This document shows, one piece after another, positions 45,808 to 56,917 of a stretch of 64,000 nucleotides of DNA (its first letter is position 1; every line of letters begins with the position of its first letter). The notes under the pieces were generated by a model that saw only the letters and a program-made list of their open reading frames with translations, was not told the DNA's origin and did not search any database. The DNA lies in contig JABYQR010000108.1 of NCBI GenBank assembly GCA_022592445.1, positions 1-64,000 on the forward strand, written 5' to 3'. The position numbers were made by a program, and so were the translations under genes. Source of the DNA: Cytidiella melzeri (lineage: Eukaryota; Basidiomycota; Agaricomycetes; Polyporales; Irpicaceae).

Positions 45808-46747
45808 TTACATTCCGTTAACCTCAGGAATATCATGTCTCCATCGGACACCTGATTTCTCTGCGACCTCAATTGAAATCTGCCGAACAGCCCTAGCCTC
45901 CTCCAAGCTGGCACCCCCATGTTGTGCGTTCGCAAGGTGCCACGCGACTTGTCGGGGTGTATCCATGCATATTAGCGCAGCGACCAAGAGATACGAAATC
46001 TCAACCTGCGCGAGAACGTCTGTGCCACCATAGGTGATACCGTATCCTACGGTGTTGGAGAACCAACCTTTTTGTTGGTTTCTCGTCAGTCGTGGTGTTG
46101 AATAATGTATGTTTAGTTTACCGGACTAACCCATGTCAGGAAAAATATCATGTAGGAGACCTTGAATATCGTCTGCGGTGTTGCGATACATGCTTTGGAA
46201 GAGCTTTTCACCGTTTCGGACGTGTTCGTCCATGGTGGTGTTTGTATTTCTGAGAACATGATACGCAAGTCAGCGGAACAAGCCAGCTGGCCACGGTTTC
46301 TGAGCTTTCTCACCTTAATGTCTTCTTGTCACGAAGTTCCTCTGGCATGACTTCATGTAGAGCGACTAGCCCGTTTATCGCCTTTGTGTCGAGCCATCAT
46401 GATCAGTATCCTATGGCATCAGTGACAAATACGAAGCTTACCCGCGAATAACCACACAACAAGCCTGCATTCAACAATCCCTCTCTCATCCTCCGCGCAA
46501 GCAGTAGCTGCTCTTGATGGGCAATTTCAGCCGCGTGTCGCTGCTCAGCTTGCGCTCGTCTCAAGTCCTGGTAAGCGTGGTGCCAGACAGCAGGGATACC
46601 CTCCGGTCTGTTGCTCGATCCGTATGCAGTTGCCGCTACGATGTACCATGGGTTAGCAAGTACTGCCTTACTGTTGGAAAGTGCACGTCGCAGGGGATAC
46701 AAGGATTTTAGATGGGCTAGAAACCCTGGCGTCGCTATTGCACTCAT
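45808..46747 (-). CDS. Carboxymuconolactone-decarboxylase/AhpD-like protein, 250 aa
   Basis: Exons 46442-46747, 46314-46381, 46131-46249 and 45808-46067 sum to 753 nt. The protein starts MSAIATPGFLAHLKSLYPLR, with NPWYIVAATAYGSSNRPEGI and an all-helical middle (ARRMREGLLNAGLLCGYSR). Its last exon carries the CMD-type core GWFSNTVGYGITYGGTDV, VEISYLLVAALICMDTPRQV and GGASLEEARAVRQISIEVAE. The AhpD CxxC redox pair is absent, as I remember for this fungal subgroup, so peroxidase activity is doubtful; the substrate is unknown. A Met 8 codons upstream (46771) is possible but lies inside a duplicated insertion target and is less conserved-looking. A poly(A)-tailed insertion sits just upstream. Confidence 0.75.
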
Positions 46748-46766
46748 GCCAGCAACTCTCAGCTGT

Positions 46767-46856
46767 GACATGTGAATGATGCCTCTGGCTCATGCCGGCG
46801 CATTATAAATGTTAGTGACTCAAAAAAAAAAAAAAAAAAAAGACATGTGAATGATG
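46767..46856 (+). mobile_element. Short poly(A)-tailed retro-insertion with 15 bp target-site duplication
   Basis: The 15-mer GACATGTGAATGATG occurs at 46767-46781 and again, identical, at 46842-46856. Between them are 40 bp of unique sequence (46782-46821) followed by exactly 20 A residues (46822-46841). A direct repeat of this length flanking a 3' poly(A) run is the signature of target-primed reverse transcription by a LINE-type machinery. The insert is too short to code. It may be a severely 5'-truncated LINE, a SINE or a fragment of a cellular RNA. It lies about 20 bp upstream of the CMD-like start codon. Confidence 0.75.
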
Positions 46857-47328
46857 GCGGTCAGCACCTCTCAAGAATGAAACTCCGCTTGGCGCAGGTG
46901 CAGTTGGGTGCGCACTAACGGCGGGATAAGTACAACCGATTCAATCGAATTTCAGGGAAATTTACCTCGAACAGTGAATACTTGTGAATGAACAAAAGAG
47001 TACTCTTGGGTGGGTAAAGCAATACTCCCTACTTACCGTAGTACTGAGCACGGAACAGGCTACTACTGGGTTCCGATCAAACGCCACAAAGGGTCGGATG
47101 TCCGGAGCGCCCGTATGGCGTGTCTAATATCATAAGTAGCCGGTGCTTATCCCGCATTGCTCAGCTTTCATGTCTATCATTCCTGGGCAAGATGCTTGTA
47201 CACATTCTTCCGCCAGTGGCTGCCATAGAACATGTCTTGCCTAAGGCCACAGGAATGTGACATCAAAGAGGTCGCGCGTAAGTTGACTGAGGACTCTGTG
47301 CCATTTGTAACACCTCCCCCGTCGGGTC
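46857..47328. other. Intergenic, no gene seen
   Basis: A plus-strand ATG near 47231 opens a short frame with a GT donor but no clear continuation. Nothing else is supported. Confidence 0.35.
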
Positions 47329-47640
47329 ATGTATGGAATGTGCGATGACGAAGAGAGGTGAGTCACAATTTCTGCATTATGAGTGATAAGGTAAGATGTT
47401 GCTATACTCTTTTAACAGCATCGGGAGCTCTGCGCGTAACATCAAGATGGCAGTGGAAGTCTGGAAGAGGAAGCAGTGATGACATGTTTCGACGATTTCT
47501 TGGCAACATACGAACTGTGCAAGGCCATGGATGGAAGCAAGAAGCGAGCGGAGGCAATGAAGCGATTGTTCGCTGCGCAGGCTTGCCAGCGCCGCAGTTT
47601 GCTGAGTGGCGGTCACAACTATATGTGCAATACTCAGTAA
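47329..47640 (+). CDS. Possible small Cys-containing protein, 71 aa
   Basis: Exons 47329-47357 and 47454-47640 join in frame across a 96 bp GT-AG intron. The product begins MYGMCDDEESGSLEEEAVMT and continues CFDDFLATYELCKAMDGSKK with an amphipathic Lys/Ala helix and a tail HNYMCNTQ. Five cysteines suggest a small metal-binding or intermembrane-space protein, but the spacing is not the CX9C twin motif. The other intron acceptor at 47418 would give a different frame. I do not recognise it. Confidence 0.35.
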
Positions 47641-48032
47641 GGCTACTCAGTACTCAGCGCTGGAATCCGACCCGACCTGCGTATGAGAGTTGCGAAGAAG
47701 CTTCAAGCCTGCTGCCTCAGGCTGCAAGGTTCACTTTCGGCCTCTTTCGGCTTTTAGGAGACAGTAGCACGTGATTATTATTGTTTAATCTCGCAGTCAA
47801 TAGCCCTCCCAGGGGTTAAGTTCAACATGTCTTCTCCTTCTGTTGTCAAAGACAATGCAGCAGAAACATGGGCAAGTAAAACAGCGCAGTCTGCGCAGCT
47901 CGAAACCTAGTCATTCGACGGACAGCGGATTCACACGGTCTGTGAGCCGGTGCCGAGCGTGATTCGTAAGTGTTCAGGAGCCCGGCTTTGTCATATCTTG
48001 CTTGAACGATCCTCTCGTCGCCCCCTACAAGC
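47641..48032. other. Intergenic, upstream of the Zn-cluster factor
   Basis: A short ORF at 47827-47910 (MSSPSVVKDNAAETWASK) could be an upstream ORF or chance. No other gene seen. Confidence 0.35.
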
Positions 48033-51000
48033 ATGTCGTCCGCGGAAGACGAAACTGACACGACTCTCGCACGCGGGCGCAAGAAGAGGAGAAGAATGCG
48101 TGCGTGCGATATGTGCCGACGCAGGAAAGGTGAGAAGTGATGCAATCATATGCACATACGAGCAAGTGACTGATTAGCGACACAGTTCGGTGTAAGTACG
48201 AATGCATATGACGAGAGCAATTATGTCCGACTGATGGTGGACTCACCGACGCAGGCGACGGAGGCCAAATGCCAAACGGCGTTTGTACGAACTGTATCAC
48301 ATTCAAGTACAAATGTACATACGTCCAATCTGCACCGGTGCGCTCACTGATCGGGTAGTAAACATTACTCTTGCTGACCTCCAGCTCAGAAGAGAGTACC
48401 GGACCTGGGGTGCGCATACGTATAGTGATTTTCGTTGCAAAAACACTGACCGGATTGGCAGGTACTTGGAAAGCCTCGAGACGCAGATGTCAGAGATGCG
48501 CACGCTGCTCAACAAATACCGCCAGCTGTATCCTGACGCTGAGCTTTCCGATGACTTGAACCGCATCGTCTCGGGAGCAAGTCCTTTTGCGGAAACAGCC
48601 AGCGGCACGGGGCCGGCGAGTCGTCGGCCGTCGACATCCACACCCACTCCGTCCATGATGTCTCCCCTGTCTCCGCCGATGGCGGTCGACCTAAACCTAA
48701 CCAACGGAGACGCAGAATTCGATCTGTCCGACGACGAAATTTCTGCGCACAATAATCTGTCCAAGAGCTTCCAGAATTTATCTTTGTATAAGAATCACCA
48801 CACTTTCCAGGGCAAGTCGAGCAGCATGATGCTCGTCCAAGCTGCGCTGGAATCGAAGCAGGATTATGTGGTTGGTGCCCCGGCTCATGTGAATGAACAA
48901 GGCGCCACACCTGAATCGGAGGTGGGGAGCAGTAGAGAGGTCAAGGTCCCGTTGCTACTGGAGACAAAACGCATCGAGTACTGGAAGGAGCATTCGGTCA
49001 GTGAGCACGCCATTCCGGTTCGTCCATTCTTGACTTACGTGTGGCATTAGTGGGTGCTCGAGGCCATGTACTCGCCCACGAATTACATCTTCCCGCCCGC
49101 GGATCTGATGCTAGACCTAATCTCGCTCTACTTCACCGAATACAATATCTACACGCCACTCCTGCACCGGCCCACGTTTGACTTGAACCTGAAGTCTGGT
49201 CTGCACCTGCAGGATAACGGTTTCGGCGCGGTTGTGTTGATAGTGTGTGCGCTGGGTTCGAGAGCCAGCGACGATCCTCGCGTGTTATTAGATGTCGAGC
49301 GCAGCGGGGCGGAGAAGAACGGTACGTCTGACAGTGAACAGACGTATCACTCCGCTGGGTGGGAATGGTTCGACCAGGTGCGGAAGTCGAGATTGGAGAT
49401 GACATTCTTACCCGGGACGTTGTATGACATGCAAGTGGCTTATGTATGAGGTTTGATCACTTCAGTTGCACTGGCACTCGTACTGAGGCGTATACCTTAG
49501 CTCGTCGCCGTTTACGCATGGGGAACGCCGTGTCCTTCGTTGGCTTGGTACATTGTTGGCCATGGACTCCGGCTAGCGCAGAGTCTGGGTATGCATCGCA
49601 ACAAGTCGTATCGATCGCAACCTACGGCGGAGGAAGAGCTTCGAAAGCGTGCTTTCTGGTCATCGCCACACTGTCTTTCGCACTACACTTCTCAACACTA
49701 ATTATGCGCCGCAGGTCCCTCCTTCATTTGGATCGGCTACACGGTTCGGTGCTAGGTCGACCATGTGCCATACAAGATGAGGAGTCCGTTTTGTCTCATC
49801 TTCCAGTTAATGTTTCCCTCTGACAGAACTTTCTTTTGCCGATAGCTTTGATGTGGATCTGCCTGTGGCTTGCGACGACGAATATTGGTCACACCCTGAC
49901 CCTGCACAGGCGTTCAAGCAACCACCAGACAAACCGTCGCAGACCATATTCTTCAACTACTTGCTAAGATTGTCCCAGATACATGCGTTCGCGCTGCGTA
50001 CGGTTGTCAGTTCTCTTTCAATATCTTTCCTCCGCTCTCGCACCGATAAAACCCATCACAGTATTCGATCAACAAATCCAAGGCTCTGATGGGGCTTGTA
50101 GGACACGAGTGGCGGCAACGAATCGTCGCTGAGATAGACTCGGCGCTTAATCAGTGGATCGACAGTCTTCCCTCCCATCGTGCGTATAACCTTATTCCGT
50201 ATCAGCACATTGTTAGAGAACTCTGCATTATCACCCAGTTCGCTGGGATCCAAACAACAAGGATCCAGTCTTCCTCGGCCAGTCTGCCTGTCTCTACTCT
50301 GCGTACTACACCGTACAGATCGTCGTCCACAGACCGTTCATCCCGTCGCCTCGCAAACCGTCTCCGCTGTCTTTCCCTTCCTTGGCAATTTGCACGAATG
50401 CCGCTCGGTCCTGCATACATGTGATGGACGAGCATTGGCGTCGGACGCACTCGACGTCGCAAATGCATCAGGTCAGTTTCTATATATCGCTCTTGCTGGA
50501 TGTCACTGGACACCTTTTGGCCGGTTGGCAGGTTATCAAGCAATATGCGCTCTTAAGCTCGGGTGTCGTTTTATTGTTGAATATATGGGGAGGAAAGAAG
50601 TCGAGTACGTCTACAGAGTCGATGAAGGAAATGCAAGAGGTGCACAAAGCGATGAACATCGTCAAGGCGTTGGAGCCAAGGTGAGCCCAGAGCCTTTCGT
50701 GGATTATTAAAATGAGTCTGAGGATATGGGTAGATGGTATAGCGCCGGTCGAATATGGTCAGTATCAGCTAGGCAAATTCGAAGGATGTATGCTTTAACA
50801 TGAGATGCACAGGGACATCCTCTACGATCTAGCAAACGTCGGTGACCTTCCGCTACCGCAACGGTGCAGCCAGAAACGACCACGCGGGGACGTCCCGGAT
50901 GAGATGTCGCCTCAATCGTCTCCGATCTCTAGCGAGCGTCAGGTCGCGGGGTCGAAACGCGTACAGCAGTATCAGCAGAGCCATCAGCAGCAGCGACAGA

Positions 51001-51687
51001 AAGACGGACAGCCGTCTTCATCCAGCGCGCAGTCGAGCTTCACGCTACCGCTGTACAGCCAAGAACTTGGGCGGATGCCGCTGCATCCGTTCGCCGAACA
51101 GCAAGCTGCTCCTCCGTTGGAAAGAAATACAGAGCCGCCCTCATGGTCTTCAAGCTACACTTCCACATCCACGCCAGGCCACGCATATGGTGGTGGAGGG
51201 AGTGGTGGTAATGGTCCGATACCTGACGAGAACATGACGATGCGCCAGCCTATAGATCCAGCATTGGAGGCGTTGCTCAGCATGCTCTCACCGGCACAGT
51301 ATCAACAGCCGCACATGGCGGATGGAAATGTACCTCAGGATTCCAGCCAGTTCGTCCAGGGCTCGTCGGCGTCGAGTGCCACGGCGAATCAGACTGTGAA
51401 TCCGAGCATGACAGTCGATACGCCGTCGTGCATTCAGCATTCGTCTACGAGTTGTTTTGGTGTTTCGCCGGACGCTCTGGACAGTGATACGCTGGCGATG
51501 TGGTCTTCTGCTCCGAGTGGTTTCGCGTGAGTGATCTTGAACCATAGGCGAAAGTGCTGTTTTTGTATTGATATGGTGGTGTTTCTTCTTCTTTTTCGGC
51601 AGGTGGGACGACTGGGGGACGTATGTGACCAACTTTACCGCGCCTGGTGCTGGGAGTTTTGACGGACAGAATCATGCGCCGTCGTGA
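48033..51687 (+). CDS. Zn(II)2Cys6 transcription factor with Fungal_trans domain
   Basis: At least 15 exons, including 48033-48129, 48186-48191, 48255-48337, 48390-48409, 48462-48996, 49051-49434, 49501-49658, 49715-49783, 49846-50005, 50062-50179 and 50239-50471. The zinc cluster near residue 24 reads RACDMCRRRKVRC, then NGVCTNCITFKYKCTY (six Cys). A short linker and coiled coil follow (YLESLETQMSEMRTLLNKY). The middle homology region starts WVLEAMYSPTNYIFPPADLM and includes GHGLRLAQSLGMHRNKSYRS, LDRLHGSVLGRPCAIQDED and DLPVACDDEYWSHPDPAQAF. The C-terminus is a Gln/Ser-rich, probably activating, domain (QQYQQSHQQQRQKDGQPSSS). It should act as a nuclear DNA-binding regulator. Targets are unknown. 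Two exons are under 21 nt, so automated models may miss them. Confidence 0.85.
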
Positions 51688-52113
51688 CATGAACGCCCGA
51701 AGATCAGGCAGCTTGCGTAATAGTGAGTTCTCACCTCTTTTGATGTAAATATCTTATCGCTGAGGTGACCTGGGAACTGCAGTAGGATATCTTTTGTTTG
51801 TGACTAGTACATAGAGTGCATGGATAACACAGCCTACTAGTAATCCTGAAGCAAACTAAGTTTGATGGGGGGCAAAAGTATTTGAGCAGCCTCCTCCAGG
51901 GCGCAAGTCCCACGGAATTCTTTTTGATTGCAAAAAGGATTCGGACGACATGTTGACCTGTTCACTTAAGCTCATAATAGCATGGGAACGCAGGAACAAG
52001 TGCCATGCGATCAAGCCTTCTTATACCGCGGCGTCAGTGAGTTTCTCTTTTCTTCTAACCGAACGGATTTTTCAGTGGCGGTGAAACACACGTTTAGCAG
52101 CTGGACGCTGTTC
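51688..52113. other. 3' region of the transcription factor gene, no gene seen
   Basis: Nothing supportable in either strand. Confidence 0.4.
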
Positions 52114-52263
52114 CTAAGCCCACTCTGCGATGGCATATAGCTCTTGCTGTGTCTCAACCTTACGCGAATGACTGATGCGCTCTTCATTGACTGGCGCATC
52201 AGGCTGAGCAGCTTCAAGTTTGCTCTGTAATCCATCAGTGGATGACACAACGGTAGCACTCAT
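52114..52263 (-). CDS. Short open frame, 49 aa, doubtful gene
   Basis: From ATG 52263 the frame reads MSATVVSSTDGLQSKLEAAQ then PDAPVNEERISHSRKVETQQ and ends AEWA. It has a protein-like, charged composition. It may be one exon of a longer gene whose other exons I could not place (open runs exist at 52235-52537 on the same strand). Confidence 0.25.
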   Translation of the reverse strand: MSATVVSSTDGLQSKLEAAQPDAPVNEERISHSRKVETQQELYAIAEWA

Positions 52264-52728
52264 CAAATATCATGCGATGCGCAATGTACACGAAGCAAGT
52301 GGCTTTAGTGCCTCCGCTTGACAGTGAACGTTGCAGATCACACAACACGGCGGAAATATGTGTAATTACGAACTCCTCGTATTCGTTTGTCCATTCTCTC
52401 TCTTTTGCTTGAATTTGACGTATTGTGTGTCTCCTTGTCCCACTGGTGAGTTTCGCATACTTGGGCGCGCCCAAGGAACGATACCTGCGAATGATCGCGG
52501 AGATAATTAGTTGACAGTTAACTAGCAGGATCAACAATATTGAATAGGAGCTAAGTACCGAGTAAGTAATTTGTAATAGCGGTGGCTACGGTATTGTTAC
52601 AATCTGTCAAGCGGAGCTTGAACGTAGGGTAAACGAACAATCGTGGGTCTGGGCTGGTTGACTACTATTCGCTCTGCTGCCTCCGCCTTGGTCGTGCAGC
52701 GCATCGACCGACCATTCCTTCAACAACC
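52264..52728. other. Upstream region of the PAK-like kinase gene
   Basis: Open minus-strand run at 52235-52537 without splice support. The promoter of the kinase gene lies at the right end; a CT-rich leader precedes the ATG at 52729. Confidence 0.35.
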
Positions 52729-55700
52729 ATGGCGTCGTCGTCGAGCAGACAGAACTCCAGGTTCTCCACTCTGAAGGTTTTCAAATTCGGTGGCGGCGCG
52801 CAGAAGCCACCGCCTCCACCGCCAAAAGACACCTACTATCAAGCCAACCACTCGCTTGCCTCCCTACACCAAACTCTATCCCCTGAACTCCCACTGCACC
52901 CCGCTGCGCGTTCTAGGACACGACCTACTACACCTTGCTCTACTCCTCCCATGTCTGCTGGATACGCGTCCAGTGCCCGCAGTCCCTCGCCTTCGTCGTT
53001 CTACCATATGCCCAACTACACTCCCAGTTTTGCTGCTAGTCGAACTACACTGGCTCCATCTTCTAGCCCTTCAGTGTCCCCAGATCCTTCTGAACCTGGC
53101 AGCTCTCGAAGGGGATTCTTCAAATTTGCATCCCTCGGCAAACGTCCCAAGACACCAAAGTCTGCGTCGTCGTCTGCGTCGTCCACACCTTCCACGGAAC
53201 CTACTCCCGACTCGTCCGAGGATCCGTCAATCTCGCGACCATGGAACTTTCAGGTGCGTATAATGTGATTCATCATTTGGTTACCCTATTGATTGACTTC
53301 CCTCCCATCCAGCACAATGTTCATGTTGATGAAGCGTGAGTATATTCGCAAATCTGATGTGGTCGAGACTTAACAGCATGTATAGGTTCGCCGGATTGCC
53401 ACCTACGTGGTCAGCATCGTTAGCGCAAATGGGGTTTTCAGAGGAAGAGATTGCCAACATTCATGCACGGCGGGCGGCGAGTAAGCCCACACTATACGCT
53501 CTAAGACCAGATAGACCAGACTCCCCTGCTTCGAGTAGTTATTCATTGGTGTCGCGTCCACCCCCTTCCACACATCCCCCATTTCGACGAGACTTCGACA
53601 CCATGTCGGAAGCCAGCTACGCTGCTGACATCTCTCGCAACATGTCCATGTCCACCAATACAACGCATACATCTCTCTCACAAGACTCCTCCAGTGTGTT
53701 CACTACCCCTACACGGCTCACAAAATCCCCAGAGACGACCTATGCTTCACCCAGCCAATTTCCATACCCTCCTGACACATTACCCAGTACCCAACTACCT
53801 ATACCTTCTAAAGACACCCGACCTCGGACGCCGACAAAGAGAAGTTATCACGTGGTGAATGACTCCGTCAGCACGATCTCGCCGCCACCTGCATACGCGT
53901 CTCCGAGGAAAGAGTCCTTAGCTGCTTTTGAAGAGGACTCCATGGCGCTGACAGTTAGCGGTGGCTCAAGCGAAGATCTACAAGAGGCAGAGGAGGACGT
54001 GGGAGACTTGACGACGAGCTTCTTGCCAGATTCATCGGTTAGGGCCTCTAAACTTCCTCCTCGTCTTTCGCTTCATCAGGATGCGTCCAGCGACCTGTCC
54101 ACCTGGACAGAAACACTGTTCTCGATGATCCCAGCGACACCACCGAAGAACACAGGTAGTGCGCCTTCCCATCGAGCATCGTCATCGAGGTCAGGCAGTG
54201 GCACTGCTTCAACCCCTCTCGCATCCTCACAGGCACCCACCTCATCTCGTACAAGCACTGGTTCTGCACGCCACCGCCAGCTTCCCCCACAGAAACCACT
54301 ACCTTCGCATATTCTGGCTGGAGGGCCAGCAAAATCCCCCTCGCCTACTCCACCTCCAGCACCGCCACCCTCGGCTGCCTCGACCAGTGGTGACCTCTGG
54401 GAAGAAGTGTATGAACTGGTTCGCCCTCCAGAACCAGGCATCGATACATCACTGACGACAGTGACATCGCATCTCTCGCTACTGCAGTCGACACCCGGCG
54501 TGCCCTCTCCTGCTGAACAAGATTCACGTCCACTGTCTTCCGACTTGAAAGTGGAGTTCTCGAGAGACAACCGAGACTCGAATATGTCAACAATGACCGT
54601 GACACCGGCAACCATTGTTCGACATATCTCTATTGCTAAACGAGCGCGTGCAAATGTTATACAGTCACACACGAAGTCGAATGATCGTCAATCGGCCTTC
54701 GCGGACATTGCACCTTCCGCCGGTGGCGACGACACCTACGACAAGCGAAGCGCTCGTTCAGGCCGCTCAAATTCACCCGCAAGTTTGGACTCCAACTGCA
54801 GCGACGCTTCGTCTACGGGCGTGTCGATAACCTCCAGCTCAGAACCCGTCTCTTCCCCCGGCTCAAGGCCTACTACTCTCACGACAGGAGAGGCCCAGAA
54901 GTGGAAAGGCTCAGACATCAAGCTCAGTGCTAATCCCTATGTCGAGACTTCGCCACAACCTTCTCCGCTGGCAGGAGAGTTTAACCACAACTCCATCATC
55001 ACACAAGCGACGGTGCGAGGGTTCCGTGAGAGCGAAGAGGCGATTGGGCTTATGCAACGACCGTCGATATTGATTGACGACATACCTGTCACCGACGGTA
55101 CGAACGAAGAATCACCGTTGTCGGCAACGAGCATGGCGCCTTCGCCTGTCACTCCTGCGCTGCGCTACTCTGGCTGGGTCACGGCGCTGGTAGCTCCCAT
55201 CAAGGAATTCATTGACGAGACGGTGGATCCAAGAGACCTTTATGCTGATCTTCACGAGGTTGCGGAGGGCGAGAGCGGTTCGGTGTTCGCGGCACGGGTC
55301 GTACGTTCGGCCCGCGCAGGATCGTACGTCGCTATCAAGCAAGTAGCTCTCCTTCCGTCTGGCTCGCAGAAGCTCGTCGAACTTGAAAGAGAGCTGCGAG
55401 TGATGAAAGGCGTGCGACACAAGCACCTGCTTAGCATGGAGGTGCTCTATGTTGACTTGGTGGAGGACTCGCTTTGGATTTCCATGGAGCTGATGGATAG
55501 AAGCTTGGCTGACATTCTTAACCTCATCGAGGAAGGTGTTGAAGTTCAAGAGCAGCATATCGCCCATTTTACCAAGGATGTGAGTCTCCTGTTCGATGAT
55601 CACCTTACGTTGCCCTCGTGCTTACGTTGGACGTTCAGGCTTTGACAGCGTTGAGCTTTCTCCAGACGCAGAGGATAGCCCACCGGGATGTTCGGTCTGA

Positions 55701-56423
55701 CAACCTCCTCGTCAATCAACGCGGGGTTCTCAAACTTGGTAGGTGTTTGCACGCGTTGCGCATTGCAAACCCTGATGTGTGTTTCGCGTATTAGCGGATT
55801 TCTCGAATGCGGTCAGAGTGTCAGCGGCCCAGCCGTCGTGCGATGAACCGGCCGGCGTCATCTTCTGGCAGGTGCGTATACATGTTCTCGTTGTCTATCG
55901 TTTGAGTGCTAATGAGACTCTCATGGTTTTCTTAGGCTCCGGAGATGCGCAGGTATGTGTTTTCGACATGCATGGCAGTGATTTGTTTTCTGACTGATTG
56001 GTGTATAGTGGACGATATAATCCTCTCAAGGTTGACGTTTGGAGTCTCGGTGCTACTGTGTGGGAGATGGCACAAGCTCAACCTCCCTTCGCCGATGCTA
56101 CCGACGCTAGCCAAATCGGAGACACGCTCCCTCCTCTCGATTCACCCGAATCGTTCTCACGATCATTTCACGATTTCCTTCAACTTTGCTCTCAGCCATG
56201 CTCTTCACGACCGGAACCTGAAACACTACTTGACGTGAGTGCCTCGTCTCGTGCACACTTACCCGCTGTTCTGACAAGTTACCCGACCATGCAACAGACT
56301 CCTTTTATTCGCACTGCCACCGACCGTCGTGTCGCGGTTGATCTGCTCTTGCGGTGCAGGTCCACCGAAGAGGAACTGGCGAAGCGACTCAGCGTCGCCT
56401 CGCAAGGGACAGTCTGTCTTTGA
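52729..56423 (+). CDS. PAK/STE20-like protein kinase with CRIB motif, 1095 aa, atypical active site
   Basis: Exons 52729-53253, 53313-53335, 53386-55579, 55639-55738, 55795-55871, 55936-55952, 56009-56234 and 56298-56423 sum to 3288 nt. A CRIB/PBD lies near residues 167-210 (SISRPWNFQHNVHVDEAFAG, then LPPTWSASLAQMGFSEEEI), which binds GTP-loaded Cdc42/Rac. About 600 disordered Ser/Pro-rich residues follow, then a C-terminal kinase domain from about residue 800: Gly-rich loop EGESGSVFAARV, the Lys in VAIKQVALLP, the loop AHRDVRSDNLLVN, then LADFSNAVRV and IFWQAPEM. The loop Lys of HRDLKxxN is Arg, and DFG is DFS. Expected role: polarity signalling. Catalysis is uncertain. All eight exons keep frame. 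Confidence 0.85.
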
Positions 56424-56917
56424 TTTCCTTCCATAATCTATTCATATCCATATTTGTGTTTTTTTGGTACACCTTACGCAATAATTCTGGTTATCTCATG
56501 GACTCTGCATTCCAGCAATTTCCGCATTTTATTCATTGCAATACATACTATTTACCCTGTTTTACCAAGTCGGCTGTGCTTGAGATGTCCTGTGGTCCAT
56601 CTTGTTCTGTTGCTGGGACATGTACTTCACTACAACAAGGGGAGCCGCTCCGACGTGGCGGACTCTGATAAAGTAGTAAGAGACAATGTCAGTGCGTAAG
56701 CCTATAGTTACCTCAAATCGGCAATGAAGCGCAGGGAGGATAGCAGAGATCATGAGTGGGGGTGCATTCGCGCAAAGGGATGATGTAAGCACGGCATTGA
56801 AGGCGGACAGTGATATAGATACATGGGAATAGGCCACACTAGGTAGCTCATAGTAGTAACGCCAAATTACCGTTCTGTACCGCGGAAGAAAGAGCCGTAG
56901 TCATTGTAACTAGCATG
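56424..56917. other. 3' intergenic region between convergent kinase and B2
   Basis: No gene seen; presumably the 3' untranslated regions of both genes. Confidence 0.4.
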
